5,290 nucleotides of DNA from Desulfobacterales bacterium (lineage in GTDB: Bacteria; Desulfobacterota; Desulfobacteria; Desulfobacterales; UBA2174_A), in NCBI GenBank assembly GCA_025454075.1, contig JALOPD010000254.1:1-5290 (forward strand). Direction: 5' to 3'. This document shows positions 1-5,290 of the stretch, piece after piece. The position numbers and the translations under genes were made by a program. The notes under the pieces are model-generated. The model did no database searches. It saw nothing but the letters and a program-made list of their open reading frames with translations, and was not told the DNA's origin. The first letter of the stretch is position 1. The number at the start of each line of letters is the position of its first letter.

Positions 1-59
1 GGTCATACAGCCAGATCTGAAGCCAAGCCCCAGGATCTTATCGAGCGGAGTCGAAACAT

Positions 60-794
60 ATGGAAAACCATGTTGCCGGCAGTCAAGACGCAGAAGACAG
101 AACCCGCAACGTCGCTGTGCATGAAGGCCTGTTCCAGGATTCACTGCGGGAGGCGATCGAAAAGATCAAGGCGGGAATCGATCTTGAAAAAACGAAGCGG
201 ATCATCCAGGAACGGTTCGGCATGAGCGCTCTTGAGACGATCGACCTGCGCGAAATGCGCGCCATTGCCCACGAAGGCCAGGTGGCGTTCCGCTGCAGAA
301 TGACCGCGCGCTGGGACATGGCGGTCATGGTCGACTTCCACGGGAATTGCCTGATGGCCTTTCCGGAAAAAGGCGCGCCCCAGGCATTGCCCGAACCGCG
401 TGTCTCTGATACCAGGAAGCCCCTTATTTTCGTGGCCGATGACGACGAGGGGTGTCTGGACGTACTCATTAAAATGATTAAAATGCTCGGTTACGATGCG
501 TTTGGCGTGCGGGGCGGCAAGGAAGCGATCGAGGTCTACGGTTCCATGCGCAACAAGATCGACCTCGTCATTCTGGACATGAACATGCCCTTTAACGGCG
601 AAAAAACCTATGAGAAACTGCGCAGCATAGATGCCGGCACCAGAATTCTTCTCATCAGCGGCTACACCGAGGACGAGAAGATCAGAGCGCTCTTAAGCCA
701 GAAGCACAGTTGGTTCATAACCAAACCCTTCAACCTGGCGAGTCTGGGCGCCAAAATAGACAGCATTCTCAAACAGCGGCCAGGCGTGCCCTGA
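60..794 (+). CDS. Response regulator: unknown N-terminal domain plus C-terminal receiver domain
   Basis: A 244-residue cytoplasmic phosphoacceptor protein of a two-component system. The C-terminal half (about residues 120-240) is a complete CheY-like receiver domain. It has the acidic pocket D127-D128-D129, the phosphoacceptor D173 in VILDMNMP, the switch Ser S200 in LLISGYTE, and the conserved Lys K222 before P223 in ITKPF. All active-site positions are therefore present and phosphorylation is expected. Residues 1-115 match no domain I recognise: about residues 25-60 look helical and charged, and about 75-100 could form strands (FRCRMTARWDMAVMVDF). No DNA-binding or enzymatic output domain follows the receiver, and no histidine kinase is visible here, so this is an orphan regulator in this window. 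The ATG at 60 is preceded by GGAG at 47-50, nine bases away. Confidence is high for the receiver; the role and partner are unknown. Confidence 0.93.
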   Translation: MENHVAGSQDAEDRTRNVAVHEGLFQDSLREAIEKIKAGIDLEKTKRIIQERFGMSALETIDLREMRAIAHEGQVAFRCRMTARWDMAVMVDFHGNCLMAFPEKGAPQALPEPRVSDTRKPLIFVADDDEGCLDVLIKMIKMLGYDAFGVRGGKEAIEVYGSMRNKIDLVILDMNMPFNGEKTYEKLRSIDAGTRILLISGYTEDEKIRALLSQKHSWFITKPFNLASLGAKIDSILKQRPGVP

Positions 795-1050
795 TGGCCG
801 TCAACCGGAGCCCCCGTGGAGCGCGCATGGAAAGCGGCCATGCACCCCGATGCGGACATTGATTTCCCCCGCCCGGCCTCCGCTCCGGTCTCATCCCGAA
901 CCCTCCGGCCGGTGACGACGTGCCTGCCTCCGGGTTTTCTGGGCGCCCATCGGCGGCACAGCCGGCCGGCGTCCTCAAATGCCTGGCGACCATGGCGGGT
1001 CATCGCGCTGCGGCAAGCGCCAGCCCTCGGATCCACCAAACTCTTCCGGC
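795..1050. other. Stretch without a supportable gene
   Basis: This GC-rich stretch lies between the response regulator stop and the next promoter. Open frames exist on both strands (for example 816-1079 + and 993-769 -). They overlap one another, have unlikely Arg/Pro/Ala-rich compositions, lack good ribosome-binding sites and resemble no family I know. A 6-bp inverted repeat (777-782 with 795-800) spans the response regulator stop but has no T-run. I see no RNA gene. It may be decayed sequence. Confidence 0.5.
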
Positions 1051-1080
1051 TTGAACGCCCCACGCCCAGTGCAGTATAGT
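1051..1080 (+). promoter_or_regulatory. Candidate sigma70 promoter of the ecotin remnant and membrane gene
   Basis: A -35-like TTGAAC (1051-1056) is followed after 18 bases by the -10-like TATAGT (1075-1080). The -10 matches five of six consensus positions and the -35 matches four of six. Transcription would start near 1087, leaving a short leader of about 22 bases before the remnant's ribosome-binding site (AAGGGGG, 1097-1103) and start position. The placement is what an intact ecotin gene would have, which supports both calls. This is a prediction from sequence only. Confidence 0.6.
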
Positions 1081-1108
1081 TGCCCACATTCGAATAAAGG
1101 GGGCTGGC

Positions 1109-1258
1109 ATAAAAAGGAGTTTTGCATTCACCGCGCTGACTCTGGTTATCTCCACGCTCACGGCCCACGCAGCGGACAACATGAAGGCCTTTCCAGCGCC
1201 GGTCAAAGGAACGGTGCGATACGTCCTGCAGCTTCCGAAGCAAGAGGAGGAATCGTGA
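1109..1258 (+). pseudogene. Truncated ecotin-like protease inhibitor with signal peptide; ATA at the start position
   Basis: Read from ATA at 1109, this frame gives 49 residues ending at TGA 1256-1258. Residues 1-21 form a textbook Sec signal peptide: Lys-Arg, a hydrophobic core FTALTLVISTL, and an AHA cleavage site. The rest matches the start of mature ecotin: FP at 28-29, KG at 33-34, R37, V39, QLP at 41-43 and QEEES at 45-49, equivalent to P..EKG..R.V.QL..QEDES in the E. coli protein. Ecotins are about 140 residue periplasmic inhibitors of trypsin-fold serine proteases. Everything after this point is missing, including the disulfide, the reactive-site loop and the dimerisation tail, so no inhibitory activity is expected. 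The ATG has become ATA, although AAGGGGG (1097-1103) sits at normal spacing. The only in-frame ATG, 1181, would skip the signal peptide. No ecotin-like continuation is visible downstream in any frame. The ecotin assignment rests on about 28 residues and recalled family sequence. Confidence 0.65.
1245..1250 (+). promoter_or_regulatory. Ribosome-binding site that fixes the GTG start at 1255
   Basis: A perfect AGGAGG lies four bases before GTG 1255. It also encodes part of the Glu run that ends the ecotin remnant. It is the reason for choosing GTG 1255 over the far-upstream in-frame ATG at 979, whose extra residues look like noncoding translation. Confidence 0.8.
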
Positions 1259-1818
1259 TTGCGACCTATGTTCCATGGCTGTTGCTGGCAACCGGAGCCC
1301 TGGGGATGGTGCTGGGTGTCAACCGCACCCTGAACCGCCGCGAAAAGGAGAGCACGTCGCTTCAGGTATTGGCGTTCCTGTCCGGAGCGGCGCTGCTGGC
1401 GGCACCCGTGGGGATGGTGTTTCAAAGCGGGAACGCCCCTGAGGTTTCGGGGGCATCCATCATCCTGATGCTGCTGCTGGGCAGCTGTCTCATGGCCCGC
1501 GCCCTAAAGAACCTGCCGATTGCGCTCATCGTTGCGGCGCTGCTGGGCACCGGGTTGTTCTGGCTGCTCTCGACCATCAAAGAATTCAGCTTCGCCGGCG
1601 ATGCGGCGACGCAGACCATCGTCCTGGTGACGGCCGTATTGCTGCTGGTCATTTTGGTGATCGGGTTTTTTGTCGAAAAGACGCTCGATCTGTTTCTGGC
1701 GCTCTTGAGCATCGGGATGGTCGTGTTCGCAGTGGCGGCGGCCGCGTGCCTCCAAGGCCTCTTGACCGGTCTGGGCCTCACCGATTACCACGGCCTGCTG
1801 CGCCTGCTGGGCTGGTAG
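1255..1818 (+). CDS. Six-helix integral membrane protein of unknown function
   Basis: From GTG 1255 this encodes 187 residues, mostly hydrophobic. Likely membrane helices lie at about residues 4-22, 36-56, 66-82, 86-106, 119-140 and 144-170. They are joined by short loops, and the loop after helix 1 (NRTLNRREKE) is basic and probably cytoplasmic. There is no extended soluble domain, no cysteine pair and no obvious catalytic or metal-binding motif; charged residues inside helices are rare. I do not recognise the family, so no transport or enzymatic role is proposed. The start is supported by AGGAGG four bases upstream. GTG overlaps the ecotin remnant's TGA as GTGA, the arrangement seen in translationally coupled genes, so this gene probably depends on the promoter at 1051-1080. 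The longer open frame that begins at 979 is rejected because its first 92 codons overlap the remnant and lack protein-like composition. Confidence 0.75.
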   Translation: MIATYVPWLLLATGALGMVLGVNRTLNRREKESTSLQVLAFLSGAALLAAPVGMVFQSGNAPEVSGASIILMLLLGSCLMARALKNLPIALIVAALLGTGLFWLLSTIKEFSFAGDAATQTIVLVTAVLLLVILVIGFFVEKTLDLFLALLSIGMVVFAVAAAACLQGLLTGLGLTDYHGLLRLLGW

Positions 1819-1843
1819 CCTGGAACCGGCCCGTCTTCAAAAG

Positions 1844-1864
1844 CGCTGATCGCTGTCATCAGCG
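1844..1864. terminator. Hairpin between convergent genes, weak terminator candidate
   Basis: CGCTGAT (1844-1850) pairs perfectly with ATCAGCG (1858-1864) around a 7-base loop. It lies 26 bases after the membrane gene stop and 43 bases after the glycosyltransferase stop on the other strand. The - strand reading is followed by CTTTTG, a short T-run, whereas the + strand is followed by AAGGGG. It would therefore serve the glycosyltransferase transcript better. The 7-bp stem and weak T-tract keep this tentative. Confidence 0.4.
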
Positions 1865-1906
1865 AAGGGGACTGCCGCAAAGACGCAAGAAGTGCCGACC
1901 GGCTCT

Positions 1907-2755
1907 TCATTCGATGGCGTGCAAATACCCATGACACAGCCGTTCGCAGCGATCGGCTTCCGCCTGGCGCCCGCGTTTGCGGCAGCCGTCGGCGTAGACT
2001 CTGCATTTTTTCCTTAAAACGGTTGCAGCCGCTCGGCGCTGGGAATCGCTGAGAACCCCGCTGGAAAGCAGCCCGGCGATGGATTCGATGCGGTAGCGGT
2101 CGAGCCCCCGGGCGCGCGAAAGTTGATCGGGATGGCCGCCGCGTTTGACGATCAGCGGGGTGTCGATCAGCGCCACGGGAAAGCGGCAGCTCACCCGCAG
2201 CCAGAGGTCGTAGTCCTCGCAGGCCGGCAGGCGCTCGTCGAACAGCCCCACGCGCTCGAGCAGCCTGCGCCGCAGCATGACCGCCGAAGGGCTCACCAGA
2301 CAGAGTTCCAGCGACGGTTCGAAGATCGTTCCGCCCCGCTTGCGGTGCCGCCTGGCGGGATTCAACCGGCGGCCGTCCTTCACCCAGAGCTCCTCGGTCT
2401 GGCAGATGAGGCTTTCCGGATGCTGCTCGAAAAATTCGACCTGGCGCGCCAGCTTGTCCGGCAGCCAGATATCGTCGGAATCCAGAAAGGCGATCAGGTC
2501 CGCGCCGGCGGCGGCCACCCCCACGTTGCGCGCGGCGCTGACCCCGCGGTTCTCCTGACGCAGCACCCGGATCGCGCTGCCGTAGCCCTGGAGCACCTGC
2601 GGAGTCTCGTCGGTGGAGCCGTCGTCGACCACGATCAGTTCGAAACCCCGGAAGCCCTGGGCCAGCACGGAGTCCACCGCCTCCCGCAGGCACCAGGCGC
2701 GGTTGAACGCGGGGATGATGACGGAGACCTGCGGAGGTTCAAATCTCTGATTCAT
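1907..2755 (-). CDS. Family 2 glycosyltransferase (GT-A fold)
   Basis: A 282-residue inverting glycosyltransferase, expected to transfer a sugar from a nucleotide-diphosphate donor to a surface or secreted glycan at the cytoplasmic face. The GT2 motifs are all visible: VSVIIPAFNR at 10-19, VVDDGSTDE at 42-50 (donor binding), NRGVSAARN at 69-77, and FLDSDDIW at 90-97, carrying the metal-binding D-x-D. The likely catalytic base lies in the ED pair (E180-D181) of ACEDYDLWLRV at 178-188. No membrane segment is seen. The C-terminal 60-70 residues are basic and helical and may bind the acceptor or the membrane. The ATG at 2755 has AGGAA at ordinary spacing upstream. The gene lies 170 bases downstream of hrpA on the same strand, separated by repeat sequence, so co-transcription is uncertain. 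Donor and acceptor cannot be told from sequence. Confidence 0.95.
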   Translation of the reverse strand: MNQRFEPPQVSVIIPAFNRAWCLREAVDSVLAQGFRGFELIVVDDGSTDETPQVLQGYGSAIRVLRQENRGVSAARNVGVAAAGADLIAFLDSDDIWLPDKLARQVEFFEQHPESLICQTEELWVKDGRRLNPARRHRKRGGTIFEPSLELCLVSPSAVMLRRRLLERVGLFDERLPACEDYDLWLRVSCRFPVALIDTPLIVKRGGHPDQLSRARGLDRYRIESIAGLLSSGVLSDSQRRAAATVLRKKCRVYADGCRKRGRQAEADRCERLCHGYLHAIE

Positions 2756-2790
2756 GGTTTCCTGGCGGCCCCGCCTTTGATGCCGTTCAT
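2752..2790 (-). other. Possible 12-codon leader frame overlapping the glycosyltransferase start
   Basis: On the - strand, ATG at 2790 opens a 12-residue frame (MNGIKGGAARKP). Its TGA (2754-2752) overlaps the glycosyltransferase ATG (2755-2753) as ATGA. This geometry would allow translational coupling. However, no good ribosome-binding site precedes the small ATG, and frames this short arise by chance. A TAAAAT -10-like hexamer overlaps the ATG, and I see no matching -35 box. Confidence 0.15.
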
Positions 2791-2795
2791 TTTAA

Positions 2796-2927
2796 GAATT
2801 CGGAAGGCGGAAGGGGGAAGGCGGAAAAAAGCGAACCCCCCTCAACCTCCCGCCTTCCACTCTCCACCTTCCGTATTCCAACTTCCGCATTCCAACTTCC
2901 GACTTCTCTTCTCTCCTTCCACCTTCT
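2796..2927. repeat. Heptamer inverted repeat, copy A (intergenic, reaches into the hrpA stop codon)
   Basis: The left arm opens with GAATTC (2796-2801), then GGAAGGC, GGAAGGG, GGAAGGC and a decayed GGAAAAA unit (2802-2829). The middle (2830-2851) is C-rich. The right arm (2852-2907) carries in-phase NNNTTCC units: GCCTTCC, ACTCTCC, ACCTTCC, GTATTCC, AACTTCC, GCATTCC, AACTTCC, GACTTCT. It then drifts through CT-rich sequence to ACCTTCT (2921-2927), which contains two bases of the hrpA TAG (2926-2928). The first 23 bases (2796-2818) are identical to the start of copy B. GGAAGGCGG and CCGCCTTCC can pair across the centre. The right arm lacks a terminal GAATTC. Confidence 0.9.
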
Positions 2928-5290
2928 ATCCCATCCTCTCGATCCCGCGGAGCTGGTCGTCCAGCCGTTTGGCGGACATCGGCCCGGCGGTTTTCAGCTC
3001 CTGGGCGAAGATCGAGACCTTGTACTCCTCGATCATCCAGGCCAGTTCCTCCACGGCCTGACGTTTCGCGGCCGAGGACTGCGGATTCAGCGCTTCCGCG
3101 AGCCGCTTCAGCGGCCCGGCATATTTCTGCAGCGCCTGCGATTTGATGCGGTCCTTCTCGGGATCCACGAGCGCCCGGCGGGCGCGCAGCGCCAGGGCGC
3201 GCAGGTAGCGCTCGACGTGCGCCAGCCGGGCGCGGTCATAGAGCGCAATGAAGTCCTGCGGCACCAGGTGCCCGATGTCCGCCTTCAGTTGAGCGTGGAT
3301 CGTCCCCAGAGGGCCTTTGGCGCCGGCCAGCGCGGCGATCTCCCGGAAGGCCTCCGCATGGGCCTGAATGAACGCGATCACCGCATAGAGCAGACCGCGA
3401 CCGGCGGTCGTCAGGTTCGGCGCCTGAGCCGCAAGGTGGTCGTCGAAGGCCTTTTCGGAGCGCAGGTCGGCGGCAAAGAGGTCCTGGACCACCTTCTGCA
3501 CCATGGCGTCCTCCAGACGCCGGGCGCCGCCGAGCCGGTTCGCCGCCGGGTGCAGTTCTTCGGGCAGCGTCAGGCCGCGCTTCAACAATTTCACCTCGCG
3601 TACGCAGAGCCGTGCCAGCAGGGCGGCCACGCCTCGGGGGTGGGCGGCGCGCGCCTGGTCGCGGCGCGCGAACAGCTTCAAGTCGATGCGCTCCGCCTGC
3701 GCGCACAGCGCCGGATACCCCGCCCAGGCCGGGCGTTCGCCCGTGGGGCTGGTGACCACCTCGGGCAGTTCACCGAAATCCCAGCGGGTGATCCCGCTGC
3801 GCTCCCAGCGCTGCCGCGCTTCCAGCGGGATCCGCGTGGCCGCCGGCTGGCTGCGCAGAATGGCCGGGTCCCGTCCGGAGGCGAGCTCCCGGCCGTCCGG
3901 CGCCACGACCGCCACCCGCATCTTAAGGTGCGCCGGCAGCGCCGCCACCGGCCAGGCGGACGCCGGCACATCGACGCCGAAGCGCCGGTAGACGAAATCC
4001 CCCAGTGCGGAGAGCAGTGCTCCCTGCCCGCGGGGCATCTCCGCCAGAACGACGTCCACCGTGTCCTTGAGCGGCATCAGCCGGGTGCGCAGGGTCTTGG
4101 GCAGCCCCTTGAGCAGCGCCTCCACCTTCTCGCGCAGCAGCCCGGGCACGACCCAGTCCATGGCTGCCGCCGGCACGGCGGCAGCCAGCGCCGAGGGCAC
4201 CTGCAGGGTCACGCCGTCCGGCTCCGCTCCCGGTTCGAAGCGGTAGCGCAGTTCCAGCGGCTGCCCGCCGGCGCTCAGCCGCTCCGGGTACAGCCCGAGC
4301 TCCGCCGGGTCCGGGCGATAGTTCATCAGGTCGTCCGCCGTCATCCGCAGAAAGCCGTCGCCCCCGCGCTGCCGGATCAGGCGGCTGAGGCTGCGGACGT
4401 CGAAGACCGCCGCCAGCCGGCGGCGGTAGAAGTCCGCGACGGCCTCCTCGCTCGCGAACAGGTCCCGCCGGCGCAGCCGTTCCTCGATCGCCCGGACCTC
4501 CGTGGCCAGGGCCTGGTTGTGATCCATGAAAGCGAATGGTTTGCCCAGTTCGCCGGCGACCAGGGCCTGCCGGATGAAGATCTCCGTGGCGGCGTCGGGA
4601 CGGACCCGGCCGTACGAAACGATCCGCGCCGGCACGATCACCAGCCCGAAAAGGGTCACCTGCTCGGTGGCCACCACTTCCCCGCGCTTCGCATCCCAGC
4701 GGCCGTCGCGGACGCTGGCGCGGCACAGCCGGCCGCCGGCCGGCTCCAGCCAGCCGGCCTCGATGGTGGCGACGGTGCGCGCGAACAGCCGCGAGGTCTC
4801 CACCATCTCGGCCGCCACGATCCAGGCGCCGGCCTTGTTGAACACTCCCGACCCCGGGAAAATCATGGCCTCGCGGTTCCGGGCGGCCTTGTAGAGGTTC
4901 TTTTCCTTTTTCTGCGCGATGTTGGCGAGAAAGCCGCTCAGGATCGACCGGTGAACCTTGGCGAATTCGGAAGGCGGAAGGGGGAGAGAGGAATGCGGAA
5001 GTCGGAAGGCGGAAGGGGGAGGGGAGAAAGGAAGTGCTTCGTCTTTTTTATCTTTCCGACTTCCGACTTCCACCTTCCCCCCTGTCTTCATTCCGCCTTC
5101 CGCCTTCCGAATTCCGAATTCTTTCAGCACCTCCCCGATCTGCCGATGAACGTCCTCCCACTCCCGCATGCGGCGGTAGGAGAGGTAATGTTCGCGGCAG
5201 AAGCGCCGCAGCGCGCCGTGGCTGCCGGCTGCCGGCCGTGCCCTGCGGAACGCCTGCCAGATGTTGAGCAGGGTCAGAAAGTCCGATGCC
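2926..5290 (-). CDS. hrpA: ATP-dependent RNA helicase HrpA, C-terminal 787 residues (5' end outside window)
   Basis: This is the 3' part of a DEAH-box RNA helicase gene. The frame is open from the right edge (first full codon 5289-5287) to TAG at 2928-2926; the ATG at 5169 is internal. Visible residues 1-58 include SDFLTLLNIW and LSYRRMREWEDVHRQI, the block that follows the helicase core in E. coli HrpA (SDFL, VREWQDIYTQL). Residues 110-787 are the DUF3418 C-terminal region: ARN then IFPGSG at 143-148, EMVETSR at 161-167, and near the end WMIEEYKVSIFAQEL, matching E. coli WMIEELRVSYFAQQL. The helicase motifs and HA2/OB domains must lie beyond 5290. HrpA is a cytoplasmic NTP-driven RNA helicase linked to mRNA processing and to rescue of stalled ribosomes. 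Residues 59-109 are an in-frame insertion encoded by repeat copy B: first half Gly/Lys/Glu-rich, second half Pro/Ser/Leu-rich, replacing a linker of about 11 residues in E. coli. The C-terminus looks complete. Confidence 0.96.
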   Translation of the reverse strand, partial: ASDFLTLLNIWQAFRRARPAAGSHGALRRFCREHYLSYRRMREWEDVHRQIGEVLKEFGIRKAEGGMKTGGKVEVGSRKDKKDEALPFSPPPSAFRLPHSSLPLPPSEFAKVHRSILSGFLANIAQKKEKNLYKAARNREAMIFPGSGVFNKAGAWIVAAEMVETSRLFARTVATIEAGWLEPAGGRLCRASVRDGRWDAKRGEVVATEQVTLFGLVIVPARIVSYGRVRPDAATEIFIRQALVAGELGKPFAFMDHNQALATEVRAIEERLRRRDLFASEEAVADFYRRRLAAVFDVRSLSRLIRQRGGDGFLRMTADDLMNYRPDPAELGLYPERLSAGGQPLELRYRFEPGAEPDGVTLQVPSALAAAVPAAAMDWVVPGLLREKVEALLKGLPKTLRTRLMPLKDTVDVVLAEMPRGQGALLSALGDFVYRRFGVDVPASAWPVAALPAHLKMRVAVVAPDGRELASGRDPAILRSQPAATRIPLEARQRWERSGITRWDFGELPEVVTSPTGERPAWAGYPALCAQAERIDLKLFARRDQARAAHPRGVAALLARLCVREVKLLKRGLTLPEELHPAANRLGGARRLEDAMVQKVVQDLFAADLRSEKAFDDHLAAQAPNLTTAGRGLLYAVIAFIQAHAEAFREIAALAGAKGPLGTIHAQLKADIGHLVPQDFIALYDRARLAHVERYLRALALRARRALVDPEKDRIKSQALQKYAGPLKRLAEALNPQSSAAKRQAVEELAWMIEEYKVSIFAQELKTAGPMSAKRLDDQLRGIERMG
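4963..5121. repeat. Heptamer inverted repeat, copy B (inside the hrpA coding sequence)
   Basis: GAATTC bounds both ends (4963-4968 and 5116-5121). The left arm holds eight in-phase units at 4969-5024: GGAAGGC, GGAAGGG, GGAGAGA, GGAATGC, GGAAGTC, GGAAGGC, GGAAGGG, GGAGGGG. The centre (5025-5050) contains the small palindrome GAAGTGCTTC (5031-5040) and a T-run. The right arm (5051-5115) holds TCTTTCC, GACTTCC, GACTTCC, ACCTTCC, an irregular 16-base block, GCCTTCC, GCCTTCC and GAATTCC. The arms can pair imperfectly into a hairpin of about 60-70 bp in DNA or in hrpA mRNA. GAATTC to GAATTC is 153 bp, exactly 51 codons. Confidence 0.95.

Noticed and set aside
39..56. TCGA-GCGGAG-TCGA just before the first gene as an operator
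   Set aside because: Only the TCGA ends are symmetric, and GGAG inside it is explained as the ribosome-binding site; no second copy was seen in the window.
777..800. Inverted repeat CGGCCA/TGGCCG at the end of the response regulator as a terminator
   Set aside because: The stem is only 6 bp with a 12-base loop that contains the stop codon, and no T-run follows.
885..915. Resemblance to the CATCCCGAAC loop of 5S rRNA
   Set aside because: Only about a dozen bases match; neither the closing helix nor the rest of the 5S sequence is present on either side.
979..1254. N-terminal extension of the membrane protein from ATG 979
   Set aside because: The extra 92 residues are not protein-like, overlap the ecotin remnant in another frame and cross its promoter; AGGAGG with GTG 1255 is a much better start.
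1785..2693. Long - strand frame overlapping the glycosyltransferase
   Set aside because: It is an Arg/Gly/Ala-rich out-of-frame shadow of high-GC coding DNA; the other frame holds all GT2 motifs.
2123..3061. Long + strand frame opposite the glycosyltransferase and repeat copy A
   Set aside because: It is the antisense shadow of a clear GT2 gene and then reads through the heptamer repeat; its composition and motifs are not protein-like.
4958..5149. Treating the heptamer repeat as a CRISPR array or as a + strand gene
   Set aside because: There are no spacers of uniform length and the unit is only 7 bases; the + strand frame is just the translated repeat.

Overview
The window reads as high-GC proteobacterial DNA. 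A sulfate-reducing deltaproteobacterium (Desulfobacterota) is my best guess. That guess rests on GC-rich coding, a DUF3418-type HrpA, an orphan receiver protein with a non-standard N-terminus, and GGAA/TTCC heptamer repeats. It is a weak inference, because no marker gene is present.

Layout. On the + strand: a single-domain-output response regulator (60-794); a stretch with no convincing gene (795-1050); a sigma70-like promoter (1051-1080) driving a broken 49-codon ecotin (periplasmic serine-protease inhibitor) remnant that has ATA where ATG is expected (1109-1258); and a six-helix membrane protein of unknown function (1255-1818) whose GTG start overlaps the remnant's stop codon. A hairpin (1844-1864) sits where the + and - strand genes converge. 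On the - strand: a family 2 glycosyltransferase (2755 to 1907), preceded by the 3' part of hrpA, an RNA helicase gene that runs off the right edge (5290 to 2926).

The most striking feature is a pair of long imperfect inverted repeats built from 7-bp units, GGAANNN in one arm and NNNTTCC in the other, each starting with GAATTC. One copy (2796-2927) lies immediately after hrpA and includes its stop codon. The other (4963-5121) lies inside the hrpA reading frame. There it adds exactly 153 bp (51 codons) between two GAATTC copies without breaking the frame, at the linker just before the DUF3418 region. The two copies therefore bracket the DUF3418-coding module.

The genes do not form one obvious pathway. 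HrpA acts on RNA and translation, the glycosyltransferase acts on surface or secreted glycans, and the receiver protein belongs to signalling. The second most interesting item is the ecotin remnant, whose promoter, ribosome-binding site and signal peptide survive and now appear to serve the downstream membrane protein.
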